Of a stretch of DNA of 64,000 bases, positions 54,838 to 63,100 are shown one piece after another. The notes beneath the pieces were generated by a model. That model had not been told where the DNA came from. It did no database searches and worked only from the letters and a program-made list of their open reading frames with translations. This stretch comes from Pseudomonadota bacterium. GTDB lineage: Bacteria; Pseudomonadota; Gammaproteobacteria; Burkholderiales; Burkholderiaceae_B. Position numbers and translations under genes: made by a program. How positions within the stretch are numbered: the stretch's first letter is position 1; each line of letters starts with the position of its first letter. The DNA is taken from positions 16,184 through 80,183 of the forward strand of contig JAFACG010000005.1 of the NCBI GenBank assembly GCA_023425645.1. The letters run 5' to 3'.

Positions 54838-57546
54838 TTAATCACCGACACTTTCGACATCTAAATGGTACCGGAACGCCGGTAGCTCGACCATTTTAAT
54901 CTGCTGACCATCCGGTGATACATTCCAAGTGAAACGGGTTTCAGCCCAACTGCTTTCCGATTTCATGCCTACCGGCTCAGAATCGCCGTCGGGTTTCATC
55001 ACGAGGCCATTTTTTAAGTTATCAAATTTGACTGCTGCTTCGATGCGAAAACTGCCATCCTCGTTCTTCGCCAGATCAAAAGCAACCCCCCCAGCCCCCA
55101 CCACCCCGATGCTCCTACCGTCGTCCAGTTTGAAGGGTGAACCTTCACCCATGTCGTTCAGACCCTTTAACCAGGCGCTCCCAACTCGTTGGTTCATCAG
55201 ACGCGTCAGCGGTTCAGCTGCCGCCGCACCCGCTACCCGAACCAGCGCATGCAATGCGTGTCCCATGACGTCACGGCGCTTGCCATCAGGCACCTGATCA
55301 GGCCACGCGTAATGAATAGGCTGACCGTCGGCTGCGGCCCCTCGGACAGATAGGGAGACAGAGGGGCGGACAATTCCGTCAGTAACGAACTGTTCATTCA
55401 CAGAAAACGTTTCGTCCACTCCCCTCACAGGTAGAGGGATCACTGTAGTGCGGTCGGCATTGGGAGGAGGTAAATTTTCCAGCGCAGACACGAACTTTGC
55501 CCGTACCGAATCCGTGACAAGCACGGCGGCCTTTTCCGTTTTCGGATCATAGCTCACCTCGTATTGTCCCTTCAGCTCCCGATAAAAGGCTTCGTCGGGC
55601 ACGTAGCCGGCGGGGGATAGGGATGGCATACGCGATTGAGAAGGCTTTATCGGTTCGAACGAATCCTCGGGCTGGTCGAGAAGAGCACGAAGCCGCTCAT
55701 CTATCCTGTCCTGCCGCCACTCAGGCAACGCTTCGGCCATGCCAAACAGTAACTGACTAGCCTCTTCAAGCGACTTCACAATCATGTTGGCGCTGCTCTC
55801 ACAGCCTTGCTGCATTTTGATCTCATCCACGGCCTGCCCGATCTCGACGTATTTGCCGCCCAGTACCTCAAGCAACTCCGTATGTCGCAACGCCCTGAAT
55901 AATGTCTTTGGATTTTCGCCCTCTTCGGCTAAGGCATCCAGTGCTGCCTTGCAAATCTCTTTTATGCGTTTAATACGGTTGTCAACGCTAAAAAGGCTGA
56001 ACGCCCCTAATACTTGCAACTGCCGTTCTCGCTTCGATTCCACCTCGCACAGATCCCGTACTCGCCGCATGAGCTCAGCCATATCGACCTTATCTTGGAC
56101 CAGCGTGCGAACCACATTTTTCATGCCTTCGACGCTCCGCTGGCTAGGCGTTCGCTGAGAAATGATTTGTTTAACCGCTTCACTGTCCAGCTCCAATCCC
56201 ATGGAGTGCAAGCTCTGGGCCTTCCGCAGATAACCGAAAGAGGCATCATCCAGCTTATTGAGCGAAGCGTAATCCAAGGGGGCATCCTTGTTGGACTCGC
56301 TATCATGGAATATCTTAGTGCCGGAGATCACGGCACGCACATGATCATCCATCTCTGCGCTCAGCTGCCTATGCATACTCTGTACGTCCCTCACCGCGGC
56401 GCTCAAATGATATAAAGCCTTGGCTGCAGCCTGTGGATTCCCCGCACCCACCGCGTCATACACCTTCTGGCCCAATCGCATCAGTCCAGCCCGATTTTCA
56501 TCCGCGCGAACCAGTGCAGCACGCACCTTGTCACACAATTCTGTTGAAAGCTCCATCAGCACATTGTCGCGTGCAACCTCCATTCCCCCCCCCATCTTTC
56601 GAGCGGCAACATTATCAGGTGGGCTATTTGTTTTCGTCGCAATTGCCTTTCCATCGCCGTCCAACGGCAAACCTAATATACTTTCATCGTCCTCATCGTC
56701 ATCAGTCCAGTCAGCGGGGAGAGGATCAATCCGATCCTGGTCCATGTGCGAGAAGTAATTGCGGCCTCCGTTATATAAATTAAGAAAATGCAAAGACCGC
56801 TCTTTGTGGAAATTATCCATGTCGCCGGAAATCGCTAGCGACTTGTGGGGGGGTAAAGAAGAAACAGGAGAAGTCTGTTCTTTCATGCCTTTATCCACGA
56901 TGTTCCCTAGCCTCTCTTTTATGGCCTCATACTCGGAGTGGGGAAGCTGCGGATCTTCAATCCTCTTCAACAATTCATTCACGACCGCTACGGCCACATC
57001 GCGCAGCAACGCCTTCGCTGACTCGTGTAGATAGTCGAGCTGCTTGTCACGGCATACGGTATCTCGGGCTTGAGCATCGAATAGTACGCCCTCGGTCAGA
57101 GCCAAAAGATCGGCCTCTTTCAATGTACCCAGGCAGTGGTTTAAACCATGCTGTGCGCCCGGTATCTCGGCGCAACAGTGCCTCATCTGCTTGCTGAGCT
57201 CCACTAGGCTTTTAGCGATCCTGGAGCGGCCATTCCCATCGTTCACCGGAACTGTCAGGTTACTCAAAAGATTCACGATGCGGCCGCTATTGGCGCGTTG
57301 CTCGCGCACGACACTACTTTGTGCCCGTATCTTAGGGTCTACGAGGCAGCGACAAAATCCCTGTAGTTTTACCAACAAACGGGAAGGGGAAAAGTACCGG
57401 CCCAGGCGCGATAGCACGGAGGCGCGCTGCGTACCCCCCTCCTTGGCTGTAAATCTATAATTGTGAAAATTATATGGAGCTTTTCGCTCCACATTAACGT
57501 TTATAGAACCAGGTCTGGCTACAAAATCGATCATTTGACCGGGCAT
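54838..57546 (-). CDS. Large protein of unknown fold, candidate type III secretion effector
   Basis: From ATG 57544-57546 the protein has 902 residues; an in-frame TTG five codons earlier lacks context. There is no signal peptide and no membrane helix. The first 20-25 residues are polar, and residues about 85-635 are mostly alpha-helical. An acidic run (DDDEDDE) falls near residue 285. The last 250 residues (from about 650) look like a separate beta-rich domain. GC and codon use are clearly lower than in the neighbouring catabolic genes, which suggests transfer. It starts 20 bp after a CesT-type chaperone gene, the usual arrangement for a secreted effector. I recognise no catalytic motif and no known effector family. 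Confidence 0.72.
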   Translation of the reverse strand: MPGQMIDFVARPGSINVNVERKAPYNFHNYRFTAKEGGTQRASVLSRLGRYFSPSRLLVKLQGFCRCLVDPKIRAQSSVVREQRANSGRIVNLLSNLTVPVNDGNGRSRIAKSLVELSKQMRHCCAEIPGAQHGLNHCLGTLKEADLLALTEGVLFDAQARDTVCRDKQLDYLHESAKALLRDVAVAVVNELLKRIEDPQLPHSEYEAIKERLGNIVDKGMKEQTSPVSSLPPHKSLAISGDMDNFHKERSLHFLNLYNGGRNYFSHMDQDRIDPLPADWTDDDEDDESILGLPLDGDGKAIATKTNSPPDNVAARKMGGGMEVARDNVLMELSTELCDKVRAALVRADENRAGLMRLGQKVYDAVGAGNPQAAAKALYHLSAAVRDVQSMHRQLSAEMDDHVRAVISGTKIFHDSESNKDAPLDYASLNKLDDASFGYLRKAQSLHSMGLELDSEAVKQIISQRTPSQRSVEGMKNVVRTLVQDKVDMAELMRRVRDLCEVESKRERQLQVLGAFSLFSVDNRIKRIKEICKAALDALAEEGENPKTLFRALRHTELLEVLGGKYVEIGQAVDEIKMQQGCESSANMIVKSLEEASQLLFGMAEALPEWRQDRIDERLRALLDQPEDSFEPIKPSQSRMPSLSPAGYVPDEAFYRELKGQYEVSYDPKTEKAAVLVTDSVRAKFVSALENLPPPNADRTTVIPLPVRGVDETFSVNEQFVTDGIVRPSVSLSVRGAAADGQPIHYAWPDQVPDGKRRDVMGHALHALVRVAGAAAAEPLTRLMNQRVGSAWLKGLNDMGEGSPFKLDDGRSIGVVGAGGVAFDLAKNEDGSFRIEAAVKFDNLKNGLVMKPDGDSEPVGMKSESSWAETRFTWNVSPDGQQIKMVELPAFRYHLDVESVGD

Positions 57547-57566
57547 GGCGATCGTCCTCAAAAAAA

Positions 57567-58037
57567 TTAGGCCGGCAGGCCAAAAGCTGGATCGTAAAGG
57601 CGGCGGGTACCGCCCCCCCCAACATCCTTATCCCCATCAGGGAAGGGACCGGCCAGGCGGCGTTGCCAATCGAGGGCCAGAGGCACCATCGACTCGAGAA
57701 TGACGCGCAAGCTGGCCGTATCGGCATGCGCCAGGTCCACGCAGCGCGACAGGATCAAGTCCCCCGTGACCTCGTCCAGCCCCAGCGTGGCGCCATCGGT
57801 ATCGCAACCGAATACGTTCGCGACCAGCATCCGGCAAAACAGTGCTTCGCACGCGGGCTGTTCAGCCGGCGCCTGCCCCAGCACCACATAGCATTGCAGG
57901 CCATTGATCATTGGGTCATATTCCAGGTGCACCGTGGGCCCGACTTCGAAGGCCAGCGACACGGTCCCTGCCTCGCTCAGCGCCATGGGCACACCCATTT
58001 CCTGGCCAAACAACGCAATCAAAGTGCGAGCGTCCAT
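57567..58037 (-). CDS. CesT-family type III secretion chaperone
   Basis: The 156-residue protein starts at ATG 58035-58037, fixed by GGGAGG 6 nt upstream, although the frame is open further. It follows the Tir chaperone/CesT pattern: an N-terminal helix and strands with LAFEVGPTVHLEYDP, then MLVANVFGCDTDGATLGLDE, GDLILSRCVDL, and a last helix ending in LDWQRRL. Such small acidic proteins bind the N-terminal 100 or so residues of one effector and keep it ready for export. The gene directly precedes the candidate effector. Family call is by pattern, not by search. Confidence 0.7.
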   Translation of the reverse strand: MDARTLIALFGQEMGVPMALSEAGTVSLAFEVGPTVHLEYDPMINGLQCYVVLGQAPAEQPACEALFCRMLVANVFGCDTDGATLGLDEVTGDLILSRCVDLAHADTASLRVILESMVPLALDWQRRLAGPFPDGDKDVGGGGTRRLYDPAFGLPA

Positions 58038-58244
58038 CCGGTCCCTCCCGGTCATAAGCATCGCAATTGTCGCGATGGCAGAGCTTGAGTAACCTAAGGG
58101 CAGGCCGCGTTCCATGATCGTGGGGAGCAAGTCAACGCCGGACACTGAGCCACCATACGCACCAGGAATGCTGCTGAGTAACCAGCCCAGGGCCGGGAAG
58201 CCGGCCTTTGCTATTTCCGGCACAGCCGCGCCCAGGCCTTCGCT

Positions 58245-58736
58245 TCAGTCTCGACATGACGCGCCACTCTGATCGGCGTGGCGTCTATCTCGGCGCCAGA
58301 ATCCCCCGGCCCAGTTCTGCAGCCCGTTCACTCGGTCGGCCCAGATAGCAGCATCTGATGCCAGCTCTCCATGCTCTGCGTAGCACGCTGCAAAACCTCC
58401 GATCCAGTCGGGGTCGGCTCCATCAGCTCGGGCGCCGGCGGCGGGATTCTTGGGGTCACGGCCATGGTCGCGGAGCAGCCTGTCAAGACGGTCGCGAGCA
58501 ATGGCCAAGTCACGCGCTGCAGCCTCGCGGGCCAGGACGGCGCTACGAAGGCGGGCGTCGGCTGTCTCTTTCTCATACTGCATTCCTTGTTCGATTCGCC
58601 GTACCTGAGTCTGGGCATGCTGCTGGGCGTCGGCATATCCGGCGCGGTATTGCGCTTGGCCGTACAGATGCACGGCGCCAATAATGGCCAGCACCACCAG
58701 AGCGCCGGCCAGCACTTTCCAATATCGCTTAAACAA
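58245..58736 (-). CDS. Phage Rz-like spanin (i-spanin)
   Basis: The 163-residue protein has an N-terminal membrane helix (WKVLAGALVVLAIIGAVHL) and a long periplasmic coiled-coil (about 25-100), as in Rz. The likely start is TTG 58734-58736 with AGGAG upstream; it overlaps the endolysin end by 8 bp. The final about 20 residues are less typical and may result from a local frame change. It links the inner and outer membranes during lysis together with Rz1. Confidence 0.75.
   Translation of the reverse strand: MFKRYWKVLAGALVVLAIIGAVHLYGQAQYRAGYADAQQHAQTQVRRIEQGMQYEKETADARLRSAVLAREAAARDLAIARDRLDRLLRDHGRDPKNPAAGARADGADPDWIGGFAACYAEHGELASDAAIWADRVNGLQNWAGGFWRRDRRHADQSGASCRD
58328..58576 (-). CDS. 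Rz1-like spanin lipoprotein nested in Rz
   Basis: An 82-residue reading frame lies wholly inside the Rz gene in another frame. It has a basic start, a hydrophobic stretch ending in the lipobox VLTGC, and a proline-rich mature part (RIPPPAPELMEPTP). Nested lipoproteins with proline-rich tails are the hallmark of Rz1. Its presence strongly supports a functional phage-type lysis cassette. Confidence 0.72.
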   Translation of the reverse strand: MRKRQPTPAFVAPSWPARLQRVTWPLLATVLTGCSATMAVTPRIPPPAPELMEPTPTGSEVLQRATQSMESWHQMLLSGPTE

Positions 58737-59247
58737 TGGCTGCTCCTGCCTGGATGGCTGCAGCCCCCGATGCGCCCAGAAAGCGCGCACGATCGGCGGC
58801 GCGCCGGCGGCGAAGACCCAGCAACACGCGGCCGCCCGAACGGTTCCAGCGCAGGAACTGCTCGGCAGCGCGGGCCTGATCGCCCGCATTTAACAGGCGC
58901 ACCAGGGAAGAGCCCTGGAATGCGGACACGCCGATGTTGTAGGCCAGATCCACCATGGCACCGAGCTGGGCCTGGGTCGCAGGACGAGTCAGCGCGGCCA
59001 GGACACCAGGCACGAACTCGCGCGCCAGCCGGCGCTGCAGGCGCTGGTCGGCCTCAGCCTGGCTGATGCGCAGGCCCTGCACCACATCCGGCCCCGTATC
59101 GCCCCAGCCGATGGTCCAGACCTTACCGTCGGCGTCCCAGCAGGCCTCGAGCCTGCAACTCTCGAAGTACTGCAGGATGGCTAGCCCATCAGACGGCAGG
59201 CTGACAGGCTCGGCTTCCACCGGCGCCGGCGCATCCTCGGCTTTCAT
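58729..59247 (-). CDS. Phage endolysin, lysozyme-like (GH24)
   Basis: The 172-residue protein shows the GH24 catalytic layout with E29 (YFES), D38/D40 and T45 (VWTIGWGDTG), followed by VDLAYNIGVSAFQGSSLVRLLN. Upstream of the ATG at 59245-59247 another frame encodes a hydrophobic stretch (IILGLLAFF), and a run of seven T residues separates them. Deleting one T would fuse it as an N-terminal signal-anchor. The gene may therefore be frameshifted, or may use slippage or a CTG start. Confidence 0.82.
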   Translation of the reverse strand: MKAEDAPAPVEAEPVSLPSDGLAILQYFESCRLEACWDADGKVWTIGWGDTGPDVVQGLRISQAEADQRLQRRLAREFVPGVLAALTRPATQAQLGAMVDLAYNIGVSAFQGSSLVRLLNAGDQARAAEQFLRWNRSGGRVLLGLRRRRAADRARFLGASGAAAIQAGAAIV

Positions 59248-59300
59248 CGGACGAAAAAAAGGCCAGCAGGCCCAGGATGATCTCTTTCAGTTGTTGCCTC

Positions 59301-59732
59301 TCACTTCCCCAGAATCTTTCCCTTCATTTCAGCAACCCAGTTCGGGATGCCCTGCTCCTGCATGCGCTGGGCACACCGCATCCACGCCCCCAGGATCCAC
59401 CACGCCGGCAGGCCAGCAATCAGCATGCATGGCCCCATCACGTAAAACAGACCCATCAGGCTATGCAGGTCCTCAGTAACGCCGGTATGCGCTGCCACCT
59501 GGACAGCCTGCGCCAGCAGTCCTGGCTGCCAGGTGATCACCCAGATAGTCAGCAGCGGCCCCAGAATGAACGAGCTCAGCACTGTGCACGTTGTACGGCC
59601 AATGAACTCCTTTGCCGTTTTAGGAGGCATTATCAGCATGCCGATGATTGCGGCGATTGCTGCCGGCACGCCGAACGCAATGGCCACCTTAACGGCTGCC
59701 CAACCTGCACCTGCTCCGCTTGCTGGTTCCAC
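59301..59732 (-). CDS. Phage holin-like membrane protein
   Basis: A 143-residue protein with three hydrophobic segments (about 11-35, 48-72, 92-115) and a positively charged tail (KGKILGK). GTG 59730-59732 has AAAGGGGG 6 nt upstream; an ATG six codons earlier is possible. Position directly before an endolysin and spanin identifies it as the probable holin. It opens the inner membrane to the endolysin. Confidence 0.72.
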   Translation of the reverse strand: MEPASGAGAGWAAVKVAIAFGVPAAIAAIIGMLIMPPKTAKEFIGRTTCTVLSSFILGPLLTIWVITWQPGLLAQAVQVAAHTGVTEDLHSLMGLFYVMGPCMLIAGLPAWWILGAWMRCAQRMQEQGIPNWVAEMKGKILGK

Positions 59733-59787
59733 TCTCTTCCCCCTTTGCATAAACGGTCGGCATGGCTGTCTCCCGTGAAGCGCCGCC

Positions 59788-59841
59788 GTGAACTGCCCCC
59801 CGAAAGTTGGACGTTGATCCAACCTTCGGGGGTCAGTTCAC
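59788..59841. mobile_element. Pair of IS3-like ends facing each other (element remnant)
   Basis: Arms 59788-59811 and 59818-59841 are 24-bp inverted repeats with two mismatches and a 6-bp centre. They begin GTGAACTG and continue with a C-rich run and GAA-GTTGGA, resembling IS3-family termini as I recall them. No transposase lies between, so only the ends remain after internal deletion or in a tiny derivative. Confidence 0.6.
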
Positions 59842-59935
59842 CTAGTGGCGGGCTTTTTTGCGTCCGCAGCCTGTAACACCTTCAGCGAAGAACAAAGGTA
59901 GGGAACTGTTTTTATACAGCAAACCTTCCTTGAAA
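59819..59935. repeat. Direct repeat copy A flanking the autotransporter
   Basis: This about 117-bp segment begins in the IS3-like end and continues with GGCTTTTTTGCGTC and GCAGCCTGTAACACC TTCAGCGA-type sequence. It recurs with scattered changes at 63571-63690. The end carries an AT-rich block (TTTTTATA-AGCAAA). Confidence 0.8.
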
Positions 59936-60154
59936 GAGTCGGACTCGATCTGCCGGGACGGGTACTCGACTCGCTCCTGCCTCGGTCGGGCAAGGGGTTC
60001 CTGTGCACGAGTCGCCGCGGCACAGCGTCAGTCTGGCCTTGCGGTTAGCAGGGGCAACAGAACCCCGCAGGCAAGCGAGCTTGCCGAGAGAAGCCCCTTT
60101 CAACCAAGGTTAAGTCCGCATAAAAGTTTCAGCTTCGTGTGGTTAGCGCGCAGT
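59936..60154. other. Gene-free GC-rich spacer
   Basis: Between repeat copy A and the autotransporter stop I see no gene. A small hairpin GGCAAG/CTTGCC occurs near 60072-60087. A tRNA or attachment site was looked for by eye and not recognised. Confidence 0.5.
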
Positions 60155-63100
60155 TTAGAACCGCCACTGCACGGTGACGTTGGCGGCCTGCTCGCGCTGG
60201 CCGCCACCCAGTTGGCCGTTGTAGGTCACGCCGACCCGAGCGGTGGGCGAGAGGGCGAGATCCACGCCCAGCTCGACCAGCGCGCTGTGGCGAGCGAGGG
60301 GCGGAGCGGCCACCGTAAACGGTTGGCTGCCCTCAAAGGCCAGGGTACGTTCGGGGGCGAGGCGGCCAAAAGCGTGGCGCCAGCCGAGCGCGCCATGCAC
60401 CCGGCCTTGGGCCGTGCCGTGCTCAAACGCCGTGCTGGCGCGCAGGCCCAGGGTGCTGGTGGTGAGGCTATCGCTGTCGCGTTGCGCCGATAGCGCGGTG
60501 GGCCCACCCGCTTCGCTAAAGCCGTGGCGGCGCTGCGTGCTCCAGGCCACGCCGGCAAAGGGCTCCAGGGTGAGACGCCCCAACGGCAGAGCGTAGCCCA
60601 GTTCGCCAAAGACTTGACGGGTGTGGGCGCGGTACTTGGCCTTGAGGGTATGGTGCCAGTCGGCCACGGCGGTGTGACGTGTGGTTTTGATGTCGTGCCC
60701 GCTGTAGGCGCCGCCCAGGAGCAGGTTCAGCTTGCCGCGGCCCAGCTCAAAGGCCTTGCCCCCGTACAGCGTCGCGCTATAGGTGCTGACCTTGGCCGTG
60801 CTGTCGCGGTCAGCAACGCGCAGGTGACTGTCGGTGTAGCCCAGGGCCGCGCCCAGGCGCCAGCCCTGACCCACGGCCTGGTCGCCGCCCACGAACAGCC
60901 CGCCCGTGGTTTGCGTGAGCCGCGCGGCATTGCCGTCGCTGCCCAGGTGCTGCCAACGGCCGACGACCTCGGTCCACAGCGGCAAGGTCGCCGATGGGGG
61001 CCGCGCCGCGCCCGAACGCAAATCAGCGGCCAGATTGTTCCGTAAGTGTGACAGGGGGAGAGAACGGGCCGTGGCGCTACTCAGGTGCAGCGCCGCCGCG
61101 ACGCTGGCGTGCGCCTCGCCTGACAAGGCATCGAAGGCGGGCGCCGGCGCGCCGTGGGGCAGCGTGAGGAGGCGCCCCAGCAAGGCGCTGCTCTCGGGCA
61201 GGGTTTCCAGGGCCTGGGCCGTGGCGAGCTGGTTAGGGGTGTGGGCTTGGGAGGCGAAACTGGTGTGGTTGCGCTCTAGCGTGAGGTCCACGGTGTAGCG
61301 GTCGTAGTCGTAGGCCAGGGCCGGGCTCAGGAAGACAAAGTTGGACGCTACCGCGTCGAACGCGCCGCTCAGACCGGTGCCGGCCGTCAGGATCCGGTAG
61401 CTGGCCTTAGGCTGGTACTGACCGCCCGCGCCAAGATGGAGCACCGAGCCACCCTGAATGCTGACCGTGCCGGCGGCGTCGATCCGGTCGCTGCGGGTGC
61501 CGTCGGGCTCGACCGCCACGTGGTAGCGCGAGCCGCGCTCGAAGCTCAGGTCGCCATCGATGGCCAGTGTGCCCAGCGCGTTGCCCGGGGCGAGGGTGCC
61601 GCCCGCCGCGACGGTGGTGGCACCGACGGTGCCCGAGCCGGCGAGGGTGCCGCCGTTGACCACCGTCAGGGTGCCACCGAGCGTGCCCGTGCCGGCCGAG
61701 CCGCCCACCGACAGCGTGCCTCCAGTGATGGTCGTGGCCCCTAAAAAGGCGGCACTGTCGCCGCTCAGGACGGTCGTGCCATGCTCGTGCAGGATTTTGC
61801 CTTGGCCGCTTATGCTCGGGGCAAAGACCAGCGACGAGCCATCGAGCGTGCCGGTATGGTTAAAGACGAGGGTGCCGTCGCCGTCGCCAAAGACCAGCGC
61901 GGCGGCAGTGAGCGTCCCGGCCGCGCGGGCCGTCTGCTGCGTCTTCGCGCCGATATTGAGCGTGCCCGTTGAACCCGCCTCGTTCGCGACATGAACCGTC
62001 CCAGGATTGCCGGCCCCGTCGCCTATGGTCACGGTTCCGCCCTCAAGCAGGTTCAACGTGCCGGTGCCTGAGTTGCCGAGAAAAAGATCACCGTCATTTT
62101 CCCAGCGTGCCCCCGCGCCCGCGACGGTGACGATACCCGTGGCGCTTGCGTTGGAGCCGATATAGCCCGTGGTATTTTTAACCACGCCGCCCGCGCCGAT
62201 GTCGAGCGTGCCGGTGCCGCCCTCAGGGCCAAAAACCAATTCTCCGGCATTTTCCCAGCGCGCGCCCTCACCGGCGACGGTGACGGTACCCGTACCGCCT
62301 GTGAAGACGCCGATATACCCCCCATCACTTTCAACCACGCCGCCCGCGCCGATGTTAAGTGTGCCGGTTCCCCAAGAGCCGACACGAAGAAAACTGTCAT
62401 TTTTCCAGCGTGACCCCGCGCCTGCGACGGTGGCGGTACCCGTGGCGCCTGTCTCCGAGCCGATAATGCCAGAAGTATTTTGAACCACGCCGCCCGCGCC
62501 GATGTTAAGCGTGCCAGTGCCCTCGTCACCAACATAAAGACGAGCGGTATTTTCCCAGCGTGCGCCCGCGCCCCTGACGGTGACGGTACCCGTGCCGCCT
62601 GTGAAGACGCCGATATAGCCCCCATCACTTTCAACCACGCCGCCCGCGCCGATGTCGAGTGTGCCGGTGCCCGCGTCGCCAACCACAAGACCATAGGTAT
62701 TTTCCCAGCGCGCACCCTCACCGGCGACGGTGGCGGCGCCCGTGCCGCCTGCCTCCCGGCCGACATAGCCCTCGAAACTGGTAACCACGCCGCCCGCACC
62801 AATGTTAAGTGTGCCGGTGCCCAAGGAGCCAACATAAACTGTTCGGCCGACACTTTCCCAGCGGGCGCCCTCCCCGGCGACGGTGACGGTACCTGTGGCG
62901 CCTGTCTCCGAGCCGATAATGCCCCCATAACTTTCAACCACGCCGCCCGCGCCGATGTCGAGTGTGCCGGTGCCCGAGGCGCCAACCCCAAGAATAAAGG
63001 TGTTTTTCCAACGCGCCCCCTCCCCGGCGACGGTGACGGTACCCGTGGCGCCTGTCTCCGAGCCGATAATGCCCCCATCACTTTCAACCACGCCGCCCGC

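Noticed and set aside
54838..57546. Identification of the large protein as the known Bordetella effector BteA
   Set aside because: Length and sequence features do not fit what I recall of BteA (about 658 residues); no basis for naming it.
59936..60154. tRNA gene or phage attachment site next to the lysis cassette
   Set aside because: No cloverleaf or CCA-type end could be recognised by eye.
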